A stretch of DNA of 64,000 bases, from positions 257,261 to 321,260 of the forward strand of contig NZ_FUXW01000003.1 in assembly GCF_900167005.1 (NCBI RefSeq), written 5' to 3'. The notes below the pieces were generated by a model. That model did not search any database. It was not told the origin of the DNA and worked only from the letters and a program-made list of their open reading frames with translations. Position numbers and translations under genes: made by a program. Below are positions 14,788 through 21,557 of the stretch, piece after piece. Positions within the stretch are counted from its first letter, which is position 1; each line of letters starts with the position of its first letter. This DNA comes from Butyricicoccus pullicaecorum DSM 23266 (GTDB lineage Bacteria > Bacillota > Clostridia > Oscillospirales > Butyricicoccaceae).

Positions 14788-15099
14788 TCACGCTCCTATG
14801 AGATATTTTACCAGATTATAAATCAATAAAGCAAGAGACACCGCAAAAATCCAGACCTGCGACTTCTGCCCGCGAATGACCCACCGATACAGCGCACAGC
14901 CTGTGCTGGTGCACCAGAACATTGCCAGAATATCATGGTATTCCTCGCCGTGTACAAATTTCCATGCCAACAGAAAGATACCGACCAGCATCGTGATGAG
15001 CACGCTGAACGACTCGCCTTCTATGCGAATCTGACGCTCCATTTCGTCCTGATTTTTGTTCTCTTTCCGGCTCTTTTCCAAAATGCGTTCCTTGTCCAT
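14788..15099 (-). CDS. Small membrane protein, DUF6442-like, paired with XRE regulator
   Basis: A 103-residue protein. The charged N-terminus (MDKERILEKSRKENKNQDEMERQ) is followed by three hydrophobic helices at about residues 34-50, 57-72 and 79-97. This layout resembles the DUF6442 family, which is often encoded next to a small XRE regulator; the family name is from memory, not a search. The start is set by AGGAGG at 15105-15110. A longer in-frame version would begin inside the operator region and is rejected. The function is unknown. Proteins of this kind may be sensed, or held at the membrane, together with the partner regulator. Confidence 0.75.
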   Translation of the reverse strand: MDKERILEKSRKENKNQDEMERQIRIEGESFSVLITMLVGIFLLAWKFVHGEEYHDILAMFWCTSTGCALYRWVIRGQKSQVWIFAVSLALLIYNLVKYLIGA

Positions 15100-15122
15100 G
15101 ATAATCCTCCTATCGCAGTTTA

Positions 15123-15201
15123 TGCCAAGTTTTCTTGACACCATTAGGATAGCACTGACAAGTTTACTTGTCAATGGTTTTTTTGGCAAGTTTTCTTGAC
15201 A
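15123..15201 (-). promoter_or_regulatory. Promoter with three tandem operators of the XRE/DUF6442-like operon
   Basis: A minus-strand promoter TTGACA (plus 15169-15174), 17 bases, TATCCT (plus 15146-15151) is covered by three 18-base palindromic sites: 15123-15140, 15156-15173 and 15184-15201. The middle site, TGACAAGTTTACTTGTCA, is a perfect palindrome and overlaps the -35 box. The outer two share TTCTTGACA half-sites. This is the classic layout for repression by a small dimeric XRE protein. Confidence 0.8.
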
Positions 15202-15333
15202 TTCGAAATCAGATACAAAATCGTAATTTATACATACAAATCTGTGTTATTTAACAGTTTTATAACACATTCTACGACATATCATGCTATATTGGTATTT
15301 ATGCTAAAATACGATCATGTCAGGAGCTATGTT

Positions 15334-16089
15334 ATGTCTGATTTCTTTATGCGCTGCGACACCCCACACCCACAGGCCTTTTCCATGCTGGATACCGGAC
15401 ATGTATTCCTTTTGCTGGTGTCCTTGCTGGTACTCTCTCTGCTGCTGTTCTGGACTGCACACGCACCCAAGCGCACACAGCGCCGCCTGCTGTATGCAGC
15501 CGGTGTGCTCGTTCCTCTCTTGGAGCTTTCTCACTCAGTCTGGATGTATCTGACCGGCACCACGCGCCTTGTCCAGCTGCTTCCCCTGCATCTGTGCGGT
15601 CTGCAAAGTCTGTTTATCCCGCTCTCGATCTTTACACGATTCTCTGTCTTCAAGGACTTTGTATTCGCAACTTCCCTACTGGGTGGTATCTTTGGTACCG
15701 TGCTCCCGGCAGGTGTAGCCGACTATTACCCGCTGTTCTCCTTCCAGACCATCCAGACAATCATGCTGCACGGCCTGCTGATCTACGTGCCGCTGGCACA
15801 GATTTTGTCCGGACGGCATCGTCCCGATCTGCGCCGGTTCCACCACGTCCTGTGCCTGTTCCTCGCGGTTGTGTTTGTAGTCGGCTTCATCGATTTCCAC
15901 TTTGACCAAAACTATATGTTCCTCTTTGCACCCCCGGAAGGCACGCCGCTGGTCTGGGTATTTGACGCTTTCGGACGACAGATCTATCTGCTTATCACTT
16001 TCCTGCTTTTGAGCAGTGCAAGCGTCGCCGTCCATCTCCCCTTCTGCCGCCGGGCTGCGCTTCCCGTTCATTCTCATCAGCATAATTAA
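15334..16089 (+). CDS. TIGR02206/YwaF-like integral membrane protein
   Basis: A 251-residue protein with six to seven hydrophobic helices and the conserved features of the YwaF (TIGR02206) family: LPLHLCGLQ in the third helix and NYMFLFAPPEGTPL near residue 195. No biochemical function is known for this family. The start was set at the ATG preceded by AGGAG (15322-15326). The open frame extends upstream into the operator region of the divergent XRE operon but has no other ribosome site. A possible extended -10 (TGCTATATT near 15283) could drive it. It ends at a strong terminator. Confidence 0.8.
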   Translation: MSDFFMRCDTPHPQAFSMLDTGHVFLLLVSLLVLSLLLFWTAHAPKRTQRRLLYAAGVLVPLLELSHSVWMYLTGTTRLVQLLPLHLCGLQSLFIPLSIFTRFSVFKDFVFATSLLGGIFGTVLPAGVADYYPLFSFQTIQTIMLHGLLIYVPLAQILSGRHRPDLRRFHHVLCLFLAVVFVVGFIDFHFDQNYMFLFAPPEGTPLVWVFDAFGRQIYLLITFLLLSSASVAVHLPFCRRAALPVHSHQHN

Positions 16090-16098
16090 GTGCAAATA

Positions 16099-16127
16099 AA
16101 AAACCTGCCAAGCGGCAGGTTTTTTTT
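16099..16127 (+). terminator. Terminator of the YwaF-like gene
   Basis: ACCTGCC/GGCAGGT stem, AAGC loop, flanked by A run and eight T, so it can act in both directions. A further hairpin, GCGCCGTC/GACGGCGC (16135-16154), follows and belongs to repeat copy B read from the minus strand. Confidence 0.9.
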
Positions 16128-16129
16128 GA

Positions 16130-16300
16130 TTTCTGCGCCGTCTGCGGACGGCGCTTTTGATTCTTTTTTTGGTTGATTTTCGCAAGGCAAAAATCAAAAA
16201 GGGAATTTCGCATCCTGCGGGATGCGACTCAGGGCGCTGCCCTGAGAACCTGCAGCCTTTTGAAAAAGGCTGGCGAAAACTTTATTTCGCCTGAGGGCGG
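16130..16300 (-). repeat. Structured intergenic repeat, copy B (after parC)
   Basis: Read on the minus strand, the core AGGCGAAATAAAG lies at plus 16280-16292, directly after the parC stop. It is followed by a chain of perfect hairpins: GGCGAAA/TTTCGCC, AGCCTTTT/AAAAGGCT, CTCAGGGC/GCCCTGAG, TCGCATCC/GGATGCGA, GATTTT/AAAATC and GCGCCGTC/GACGGCGC. Its first two hairpins correspond to those of copy A after sigG, in the same orientation relative to the upstream gene. No coding potential is seen. Confidence 0.6.
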
Positions 16301-16309
16301 GACTTTTCC

Positions 16310-18529
16310 TTACAGTGTGATCTGCGGATTGGGCAAATCCTCATCCTTCAAAATCGCACCGATCGACGGGATGGTACGGGACAAATACCGCTTGGGGTCG
16401 CTCAGACCGGCCTCTTCAGTGCGCACAGCGCGGGTGATCGTATGCTTTGCACGCAGCACCATGACCTGAACACCCTGTGTCGAGCGCGTGGCCTTGATAT
16501 CCAGCATACCCGCTCGCATAGTCATCGCACGATTTGCCGTCGAGAACAGCGTCAGCTCGGTCTCCTCATCCACCGGATAGAAGAATGCAACCGCGGGCGA
16601 CTTATCCGAATATGCACCGGTCAGGCGGCGGCGATTGGTCTTGGTCTCAAAGCTCTCGAGCGAGAATCTTGCCGCCTTACCGTTTTCAAACACAATCACC
16701 ATGCTGCTCTTGTAGTCACCCGGCAGGAGTGCAAAGACCGGCGTCTCGCCCTCGTCCATGCCCAGCTTTGCGGGCAGGTAATCGCCGAGCACTGATGCCT
16801 TGCAGTCGTCGAAATCATGCAGCCGCGCCTTATACGCTTGCTGCTTGTTGGTCAGGAACATGATCTCAGTCTTGTTGGTGGTCTCGGTCTCCCAGATCAC
16901 CGCGTCGCCGTCCTTGAGCTTGTGCTCGGCCGACATACGCCACGAAGCCGGAGTGATTTTCTTGAAGTAGCCGTCACGCGTCATAAAGACAAGTACCGGA
17001 TAATCCTCGATGTGGTCGGTCTCGTCGAAGGACTTGACCGCACCCGCGCTGACGATCTCGGAATGACGCGGTGCGGGATACTTCTTGATGACCGCTTCCA
17101 GTTCCTTGACGATGATATTGCGAATCTTGGCCGGGCTGCCCACGATACTCTCGAGCTTCTGAATCTCAGCCGCCAGTGCCTCGGTCTCCTGGGTGCGCTT
17201 TAAGATATATTCCTTGTTGATGTGACGCAGCTTGATCTCGGCAATAAATTCGGCCTGCGCTTCATCAATGCCAAATCCGATCATCAGGTTGGGAATGACC
17301 TCTGCGTCCTCCTCGGTCTCGCGGATAATCTGAATTGCGCGGTCGATATCGAGCAGAATCTTTTTCAGACCTTCGAGCAGGTGCAGCTTATTCTTCTTGC
17401 GGTTCAGGTCAAAGTACACGCGGCGGCGAACACAGCCCGCACGCCATGCCGTCCACTCGTCGAGCAGTTCACGCACGCCCAGCACGCGGGGCATACCCTC
17501 GATGAGTACGTTAAAGTTGCACGAGCACGAGTCCATCAGCGGGGTCAGACGGAACAGTCGATCCATGAGCTTGTCCGGGTCGGTACCGCGCTTTAAGTCA
17601 ATGGCAATCTTAAGACCGCTCAGGTCGGACTCGTCTCGAATATCGGAGATTTCTCGAATCTTACCCGCCTTGACCAGCTCGGCTACCTTATCAATGATGG
17701 CCTCGATGGTGGTCGTATACGGAATCTCGGTGATCTCGATGAGGTTCTCTTTCTTCAAGTACTGCCACTTGCCGCGCACCTTGAACGAACCGCGTCCGGT
17801 CTCGTAGATTTTGCGCATCTCGGCCTCGTCCAGAATGATCTCACCGCCGGTCGGGAAATCGGGCGCAGGCAAGGTGGTCATAATGTCATGCTCGGGGTCT
17901 TTGATGCAGGCAATCGCCGTGCGACACACCTCGTGCAGGTTAAAGCCGCAGAACGACGATGCCATACCGACTGCGATACCGGTATTGGCCGAGACCAGAA
18001 TATTCGGGAAGGTGGTCGGCAGCAGGGTCGGTTCCTTCATGGTGCCGTCATAGTTGTCGATCATATCGACCGCGTCGCAGTCGATATCCCGGAACAGCTC
18101 GATACAGAACGCGTCCAGCTTGGCCTCGGTGTAACGCGGTGCAGCGTATGCCATATCACGCGAGTACACCTTGCCAAAGTTACCCTTGGAGTCGACAAAC
18201 GGTGTCAGAAGCGACTCGTTGCCGCGGGTCAGACGTACCATCGTCTCATAGATGGCCGCGTCGCCGTGCGGGTTTAACTTCATGGTCTCACCGACGATGT
18301 TGGCCGACTTGGTACGGTTTCCGGTCAGCAGACCTTTTTTATACATGGTATAGAGCAGCTTGCGGTGGGAGGGCTTAAAGCCGTCGATCTCCGGGATGGC
18401 ACGCGACACGATAACGCTCATAGCATAGGGCATGTAGTTTGTGCGCAGCGTCTCGGTGATGGGCTGCAGCGTCGGTTCGAGCGGCGGTTCCACCGGGCGT
18501 TTCTGGGTGATTTCTTTCTTTTTCGCCAC
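16310..18529 (-). CDS. parC: DNA topoisomerase IV subunit A
   Basis: A 739-residue type IIA topoisomerase breakage-reunion subunit. The catalytic tyrosine is Tyr133 in APRYTE, and the tower and coiled-coil regions follow in order. The C-terminal blades are short, and I find no GyrA box (QRRGGKG), which favours topoisomerase IV (decatenation) over gyrase. The partner parE lies 112 bases upstream. The preferred start is GTG at 18529 (VAKKKEIT), because AAGGAGG lies ten bases before it; in-frame ATGs at 18556 and 18589 are possible but have no site. A terminator separates it from parE, so read-through or a separate promoter must be used. Some databases name this clostridial type gyrase A. Confidence 0.9.
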   Translation of the reverse strand: MAKKKEITQKRPVEPPLEPTLQPITETLRTNYMPYAMSVIVSRAIPEIDGFKPSHRKLLYTMYKKGLLTGNRTKSANIVGETMKLNPHGDAAIYETMVRLTRGNESLLTPFVDSKGNFGKVYSRDMAYAAPRYTEAKLDAFCIELFRDIDCDAVDMIDNYDGTMKEPTLLPTTFPNILVSANTGIAVGMASSFCGFNLHEVCRTAIACIKDPEHDIMTTLPAPDFPTGGEIILDEAEMRKIYETGRGSFKVRGKWQYLKKENLIEITEIPYTTTIEAIIDKVAELVKAGKIREISDIRDESDLSGLKIAIDLKRGTDPDKLMDRLFRLTPLMDSCSCNFNVLIEGMPRVLGVRELLDEWTAWRAGCVRRRVYFDLNRKKNKLHLLEGLKKILLDIDRAIQIIRETEEDAEVIPNLMIGFGIDEAQAEFIAEIKLRHINKEYILKRTQETEALAAEIQKLESIVGSPAKIRNIIVKELEAVIKKYPAPRHSEIVSAGAVKSFDETDHIEDYPVLVFMTRDGYFKKITPASWRMSAEHKLKDGDAVIWETETTNKTEIMFLTNKQQAYKARLHDFDDCKASVLGDYLPAKLGMDEGETPVFALLPGDYKSSMVIVFENGKAARFSLESFETKTNRRRLTGAYSDKSPAVAFFYPVDEETELTLFSTANRAMTMRAGMLDIKATRSTQGVQVMVLRAKHTITRAVRTEEAGLSDPKRYLSRTIPSIGAILKDEDLPNPQITL

Positions 18530-18603
18530 GAAAAACGGGCCTCCTTGTTCTATCATAGCTGCCGCCTGCCGTTTCCGGCTGCGGCGCATGGTGCAAATTG
18601 GGG

Positions 18604-18629
18604 AAAAAACTGCCGCAAGCGCGGCAGTT
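18604..18629 (-). terminator. Terminator between parE and parC
   Basis: Perfect AACTGCCGC/GCGGCAGTT stem with AAGC loop, followed on the minus strand by T residues (plus A run 18604-18609). It lies directly after the parE stop, within what would otherwise be a two-gene operon. Confidence 0.8.
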
Positions 18630-18641
18630 CATACACAGGCA

Positions 18642-20636
18642 TTAAGAGATATCCGCGAAATCCAGGTACTGTGCACCGTTCTCCGCGATGTACTCCTTAC
18701 GTCCCGACAGGTTATCGCCCAACAGCAGTTCAAACATGTCTGCGGTTGCCTGCGCATCCTCGGGGGTAATGCGAATCAGTCTGCGGGATGCCGGGTTCAT
18801 GGTGGTTTGCCACATCATGTCGGCCTCGTTCTCACCCAGACCCTTGGAGCGCTGGATGTTGACCTTCTTGCCTGCCAGCTTTTTGAGGATGACCGCCTTT
18901 TCGGCATCGTCAAAGGCAAAATAGGTCTTGTCCTTGCAGGTGATCTCATAGAGCGGAGACTCTGCGATGTAGACGAAGCCCTGCTCGATGAGCGTCGGCA
19001 TGAGGCGATAGATCATGGTCAGAATGAGCGTGCGAATCTGGAAGCCGTCTACGTCGGCATCGGTACAGATGATGACCTTATTCCAGCGCAGGCCGGCCAG
19101 ATCGAAGGCGGACAGGTCTTTGTTGGCCTTGGTGCGCACTTCGACACCGCAGCCCAGCACGCGGATGAGGTCGGTGATGATATCATTCTTAAAAATCTTA
19201 TCAAAATCGGCCTTGAGGCAGTTCAAAATCTTACCGCGCACCGGCATGATTGCCTGGAATTCCGAGTCACGTCCCTGCTTACACGAGCCGAGTGCCGAAT
19301 CACCCTCGACGATGTACAGCTCGCGGCGCGAAGTATCCTTGGTACGGCAGTCGACGAACTTCTGCACGCGGTTGGCCACGTCCAGACTGCCCGACAGCTT
19401 CTTCTTGATGTTCAGACGGGCACGCTCAGCCTGCTCACGGCTGCGCTTGTTGATGAGCACCTGCTCGGCAATCTTATCGGCCTCGTCCTTGTTCTCGATG
19501 AAGTAAATCTCCAGATTTTCCTTCAGGAACTCGGTCGTCGCCTCCTGCACAAAGCGGTTGGTGATGGCCTTCTTGGTCTGGTTCTCGTAGGACGTCTGGG
19601 TTGAGAAGCAGTTGGTAACCAGAATGAGTGCATCCGCGATGTCCTGGAAGGTCACACGGCTCTCATTCTTCTGGTATTTGTTGTTCTGCTTGAGGTAAGC
19701 GTCGATAGCCGAGACAAAGGCCGAGCGCACGGCCTTATCGGGTGCGCCGCCGTATTCCAGCCACGACGAGTTGTGATAATACTCAGTGCGCGCGCCTGCT
19801 CGCGAGAAGCAGAAGGCACACGACAGCTTGACGCGGTATTCTTCCTTGTCTGCGCGGTCACGTCCCTGACGCTCGGCCTGATAGAACTGTACCGAGGTCA
19901 GCGCCTGCTCACCTGCCAGCTCGGAGACATAGTCCACGATACCATTCTGATAGCAGAACTCGATCGTCTCGAACTTGCTGCCGCTCTGATCGCGCAGAAC
20001 GAAAATCAGACCGGCATTGACCACAGCCTGACGCTTGAGCACGTCGGTATAGTAGTCGAGCGGAATGTTGATATCGGTAAAGACCTCAAGGTCGGGTCGC
20101 CAGTGGGTGCGCGTACCGGTCTTTTTGCTGCTGCAGGGAGTCTTAATGAAGCCCTCGGGCGTACCGGTCTTGTTCTCGCCCTTCTCAAAGTGCAGTTTGT
20201 ACTCAAATCCGTCGCGCCACACGGTCACGTCCATATATTCGGACGAATACTGGGTCGCACAGGTGCCCAGACCGTTCAGGCCCAGCGAGAACTCATAGTT
20301 CTGTCCCTGATTGTTCTTGTACTTGCCGCCTGCGTACAGCTCGCAGAAGACCAGTTCCCAGTTATAGCGCTCCTCGTTGGGGTTCCACTCGATCGGGATA
20401 CCGCGTCCCATGTCCTCGACCTCGATCGAGCCGTCGGCGTATCTTGTGACCGTGATCTTGTGACCATAGCCCTCACGCGCCTCGTCAATGGAGTTGGATA
20501 AAATTTCAAAGACAGAATGTTCACAGCCCTCCAGGCCATCCGAGCCGAAAATAACGCCCGGACGCTTGCGCACGCGGTCGGCGCCCTTGAGAGAGGAAAT
20601 ACTGTCGTTGCCGTATTGGTTTTTTGCTTTGGCCAT
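18642..20636 (-). CDS. parE: DNA topoisomerase IV subunit B
   Basis: A 664-residue GHKL ATPase subunit of topoisomerase IV. ATP-binding motifs are EILSNSIDEA, EVDMGRGIPI-type (here EDMGRGIPI) and SLGLNGLGTCAT. The transducer and TOPRIM domains follow, with Mg-binding EGDSALGS (canonical EGDSAGGS) and DADVDGFQIRTL. The gene starts with MAKAKNQYGN and an AACAGGAG site. A near-perfect promoter lies 40 bases upstream. Together with parC it unlinks daughter chromosomes. The Leu in place of the first Gly of EGDSAGGS is a small deviation. Confidence 0.92.
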   Translation of the reverse strand: MAKAKNQYGNDSISSLKGADRVRKRPGVIFGSDGLEGCEHSVFEILSNSIDEAREGYGHKITVTRYADGSIEVEDMGRGIPIEWNPNEERYNWELVFCELYAGGKYKNNQGQNYEFSLGLNGLGTCATQYSSEYMDVTVWRDGFEYKLHFEKGENKTGTPEGFIKTPCSSKKTGTRTHWRPDLEVFTDINIPLDYYTDVLKRQAVVNAGLIFVLRDQSGSKFETIEFCYQNGIVDYVSELAGEQALTSVQFYQAERQGRDRADKEEYRVKLSCAFCFSRAGARTEYYHNSSWLEYGGAPDKAVRSAFVSAIDAYLKQNNKYQKNESRVTFQDIADALILVTNCFSTQTSYENQTKKAITNRFVQEATTEFLKENLEIYFIENKDEADKIAEQVLINKRSREQAERARLNIKKKLSGSLDVANRVQKFVDCRTKDTSRRELYIVEGDSALGSCKQGRDSEFQAIMPVRGKILNCLKADFDKIFKNDIITDLIRVLGCGVEVRTKANKDLSAFDLAGLRWNKVIICTDADVDGFQIRTLILTMIYRLMPTLIEQGFVYIAESPLYEITCKDKTYFAFDDAEKAVILKKLAGKKVNIQRSKGLGENEADMMWQTTMNPASRRLIRITPEDAQATADMFELLLGDNLSGRKEYIAENGAQYLDFADIS

Positions 20637-20676
20637 AATATGACACTACTCCTGTTTTTGATTCACAATTGGTTCT

Positions 20677-20706
20677 ATTATATGCCATCTCAGCCATTTT
20701 TGTCAA
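20677..20706 (-). promoter_or_regulatory. Sigma-A promoter of parE
   Basis: Minus-strand TTGACA (plus 20701-20706), 18-base spacer, TATAAT (plus 20677-20682); both hexamers are perfect. Confidence 0.85.
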
Positions 20707-20806
20707 ATGGGATGTACTTTTTTGCCCTTCCTTGCCGTATGTTCTATCAAATCCTGCACCTTTCTAATATTCCTTCCCTGCCCTGCCGCGCAGTATGCGA
20801 GGGCGT

Positions 20807-20849
20807 AAAAAAAGTTCAACGCCCGAACCTTGCGGCTCGGGCGCTGAAC
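20807..20849 (-). terminator. Terminator of the candidate small RNA
   Basis: GTTCA/TGAAC and CGCCCGA/TCGGGCG pairing (one mismatch between) around a short CC/GG-capped loop. It is followed on the minus strand by seven T (plus 20807-20813). Confidence 0.85.
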
Positions 20850-21059
20850 TCAAAAAGTAAGGATGAAAAAAGAAGGGGGATAGAAAGAAAAAGGTATCAT
20901 GAAAGGAGTAGGTCACTCCTGGGGTTGGCATTGCCTTGCTCCGGCCGTACAGGGGGAATGCACGGCCGAAAGGCAATTTTGAAGGGGTAAGAAAAAAGTA
21001 GGGGGATTGGGGTAATCAGCCAGGAACGAAAAGATGGGGGAAATCTCTTGTTCTTGACT
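20807..21059 (-). ncRNA. Candidate C-rich small RNA
   Basis: In a 564-base gene-free interval (20637-21200), the minus strand shows a complete small transcription unit of about 250 bases: a promoter at 21066-21110, no open frame of note, and an intrinsic terminator at 20807-20849. Read on the minus strand it carries seven tracts of four or five C (plus 21036-21040, 21009-21012, 21001-21005, 20984-20987, 20952-20956, 20921-20924 and 20875-20879). One tract sits in the loop of a strong hairpin (ATTGCCTT/AAGGCAAT with an inner CGGCCGT/ACGGCCG, plus about 20930-20978). A GGAGT/ACTCC hairpin follows. C-rich unpaired tracts are the usual pairing sites of Firmicutes small RNAs that block ribosome sites. 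It shows none of the SRP, 6S, tmRNA or RNase P hallmarks I know. Confidence 0.6.
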
Positions 21060-21065
21060 GTCTCT

Positions 21066-21110
21066 ATTGTATCTTAACATTGTGTCGGAATCTTGTCGGA
21101 ATTATGACAG
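21066..21110 (-). promoter_or_regulatory. Pho-box-like activated promoter of the candidate small RNA
   Basis: A -10 box TACAAT (plus 21066-21071) lacks a usable -35. Instead three 7-base repeats lie upstream: CTGTCAT (plus 21104-21110), CCGACAA (21093-21099) and CCGACAC (21082-21088). They are separated by 4-base spacers, giving an exact 11-base period. The last repeat ends ten bases before the -10. This layout matches PhoB/OmpR-type response-regulator sites (CTGTCAT repeats in the Pho box) that replace the -35. Confidence 0.5.
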
Positions 21111-21140
21111 ATTTTTTAACGTTCTATGAAGATTTTATGA

Positions 21141-21185
21141 ACGGAAAAAAGCAAAACACCGAAGTACGAAATGTACTTCGGTGTT
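21141..21185 (-). terminator. Terminator of rpsU
   Basis: AACACCGAAGTAC and its complement form a perfect 13-bp stem with a 5-base loop. On the minus strand it runs into TTTTGCTTTTTT. It insulates rpsU from the small-RNA promoter. Confidence 0.9.
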
Positions 21186-21200
21186 GTCAAGAAAGCTTTC

Positions 21201-21383
21201 TTATCTGAACTTACGCTTCTTAGCGCGAGCAGCCTCAGACTTCTTACGGCGCTTTACGCTCGGGCTCTCATAATGCTCACGCTTGCGGAGCTCGGAAAGC
21301 ACACCAGCCTTTGCACAGGAACGCTTGAATCTTCTCAGAGCGCTGTCCAGAGACTCGTTTTCCTTGATATGGACTTCCGACAT
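21201..21383 (-). CDS. rpsU: 30S ribosomal protein S21
   Basis: A 60-residue basic protein of the small ribosomal subunit, near the 3' end of 16S rRNA. The sequence [22 protein letters not shown] and the Lys/Arg-rich C-terminus ending in KKRKFR are diagnostic. The ATG at 21381-21383 is preceded by a double GGAGGGAGGG site. The open frame extends 30 codons further upstream, but that is the transcribed leader. It is monocistronic, with a consensus promoter about 110 bases upstream and its own terminator. Confidence 0.97.
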   Translation of the reverse strand: MSEVHIKENESLDSALRRFKRSCAKAGVLSELRKREHYESPSVKRRKKSEAARAKKRKFR

Positions 21384-21493
21384 CGTTTTCCCTCCCTCCG
21401 CGCGTTCGGCTATATCCAGAACGCTTGCGCTTCTATTAGGCGGTTCCGTTTGCTTTGAAACGGGCAAACCCATCCCAATAAAACCGTAAGATT

Positions 21494-21522
21494 ATTATAC
21501 TGAATCGCCGCTGTTCTGTCAA
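21494..21522 (-). promoter_or_regulatory. Consensus promoter of rpsU
   Basis: Minus-strand TTGACA (plus 21517-21522), 17-base spacer, TATAAT (plus 21494-21499). Both are perfect, as expected for a ribosomal protein gene. The leader is about 100 bases. Confidence 0.9.
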
Positions 21523-21557
21523 GAGTAAATTTCAAAGAAATCCGATCTTACAAAATT

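Noticed and set aside
16310-18529. The topoisomerase A subunit as gyrase A
   Set aside because: No GyrA box was found and its partner is of ParE type. The gyrase name cannot be fully excluded because naming of these clostridial paralogues varies.
20637-21200. SRP RNA, 6S RNA, tmRNA or RNase P RNA in the gene-free interval
   Set aside because: None of the hallmark sequences that I know (SRP GGTCAGG...GGAAGG...AGCAGC loop, tmRNA ends, RNase P core, 6S long bubble helix) could be found on either strand.
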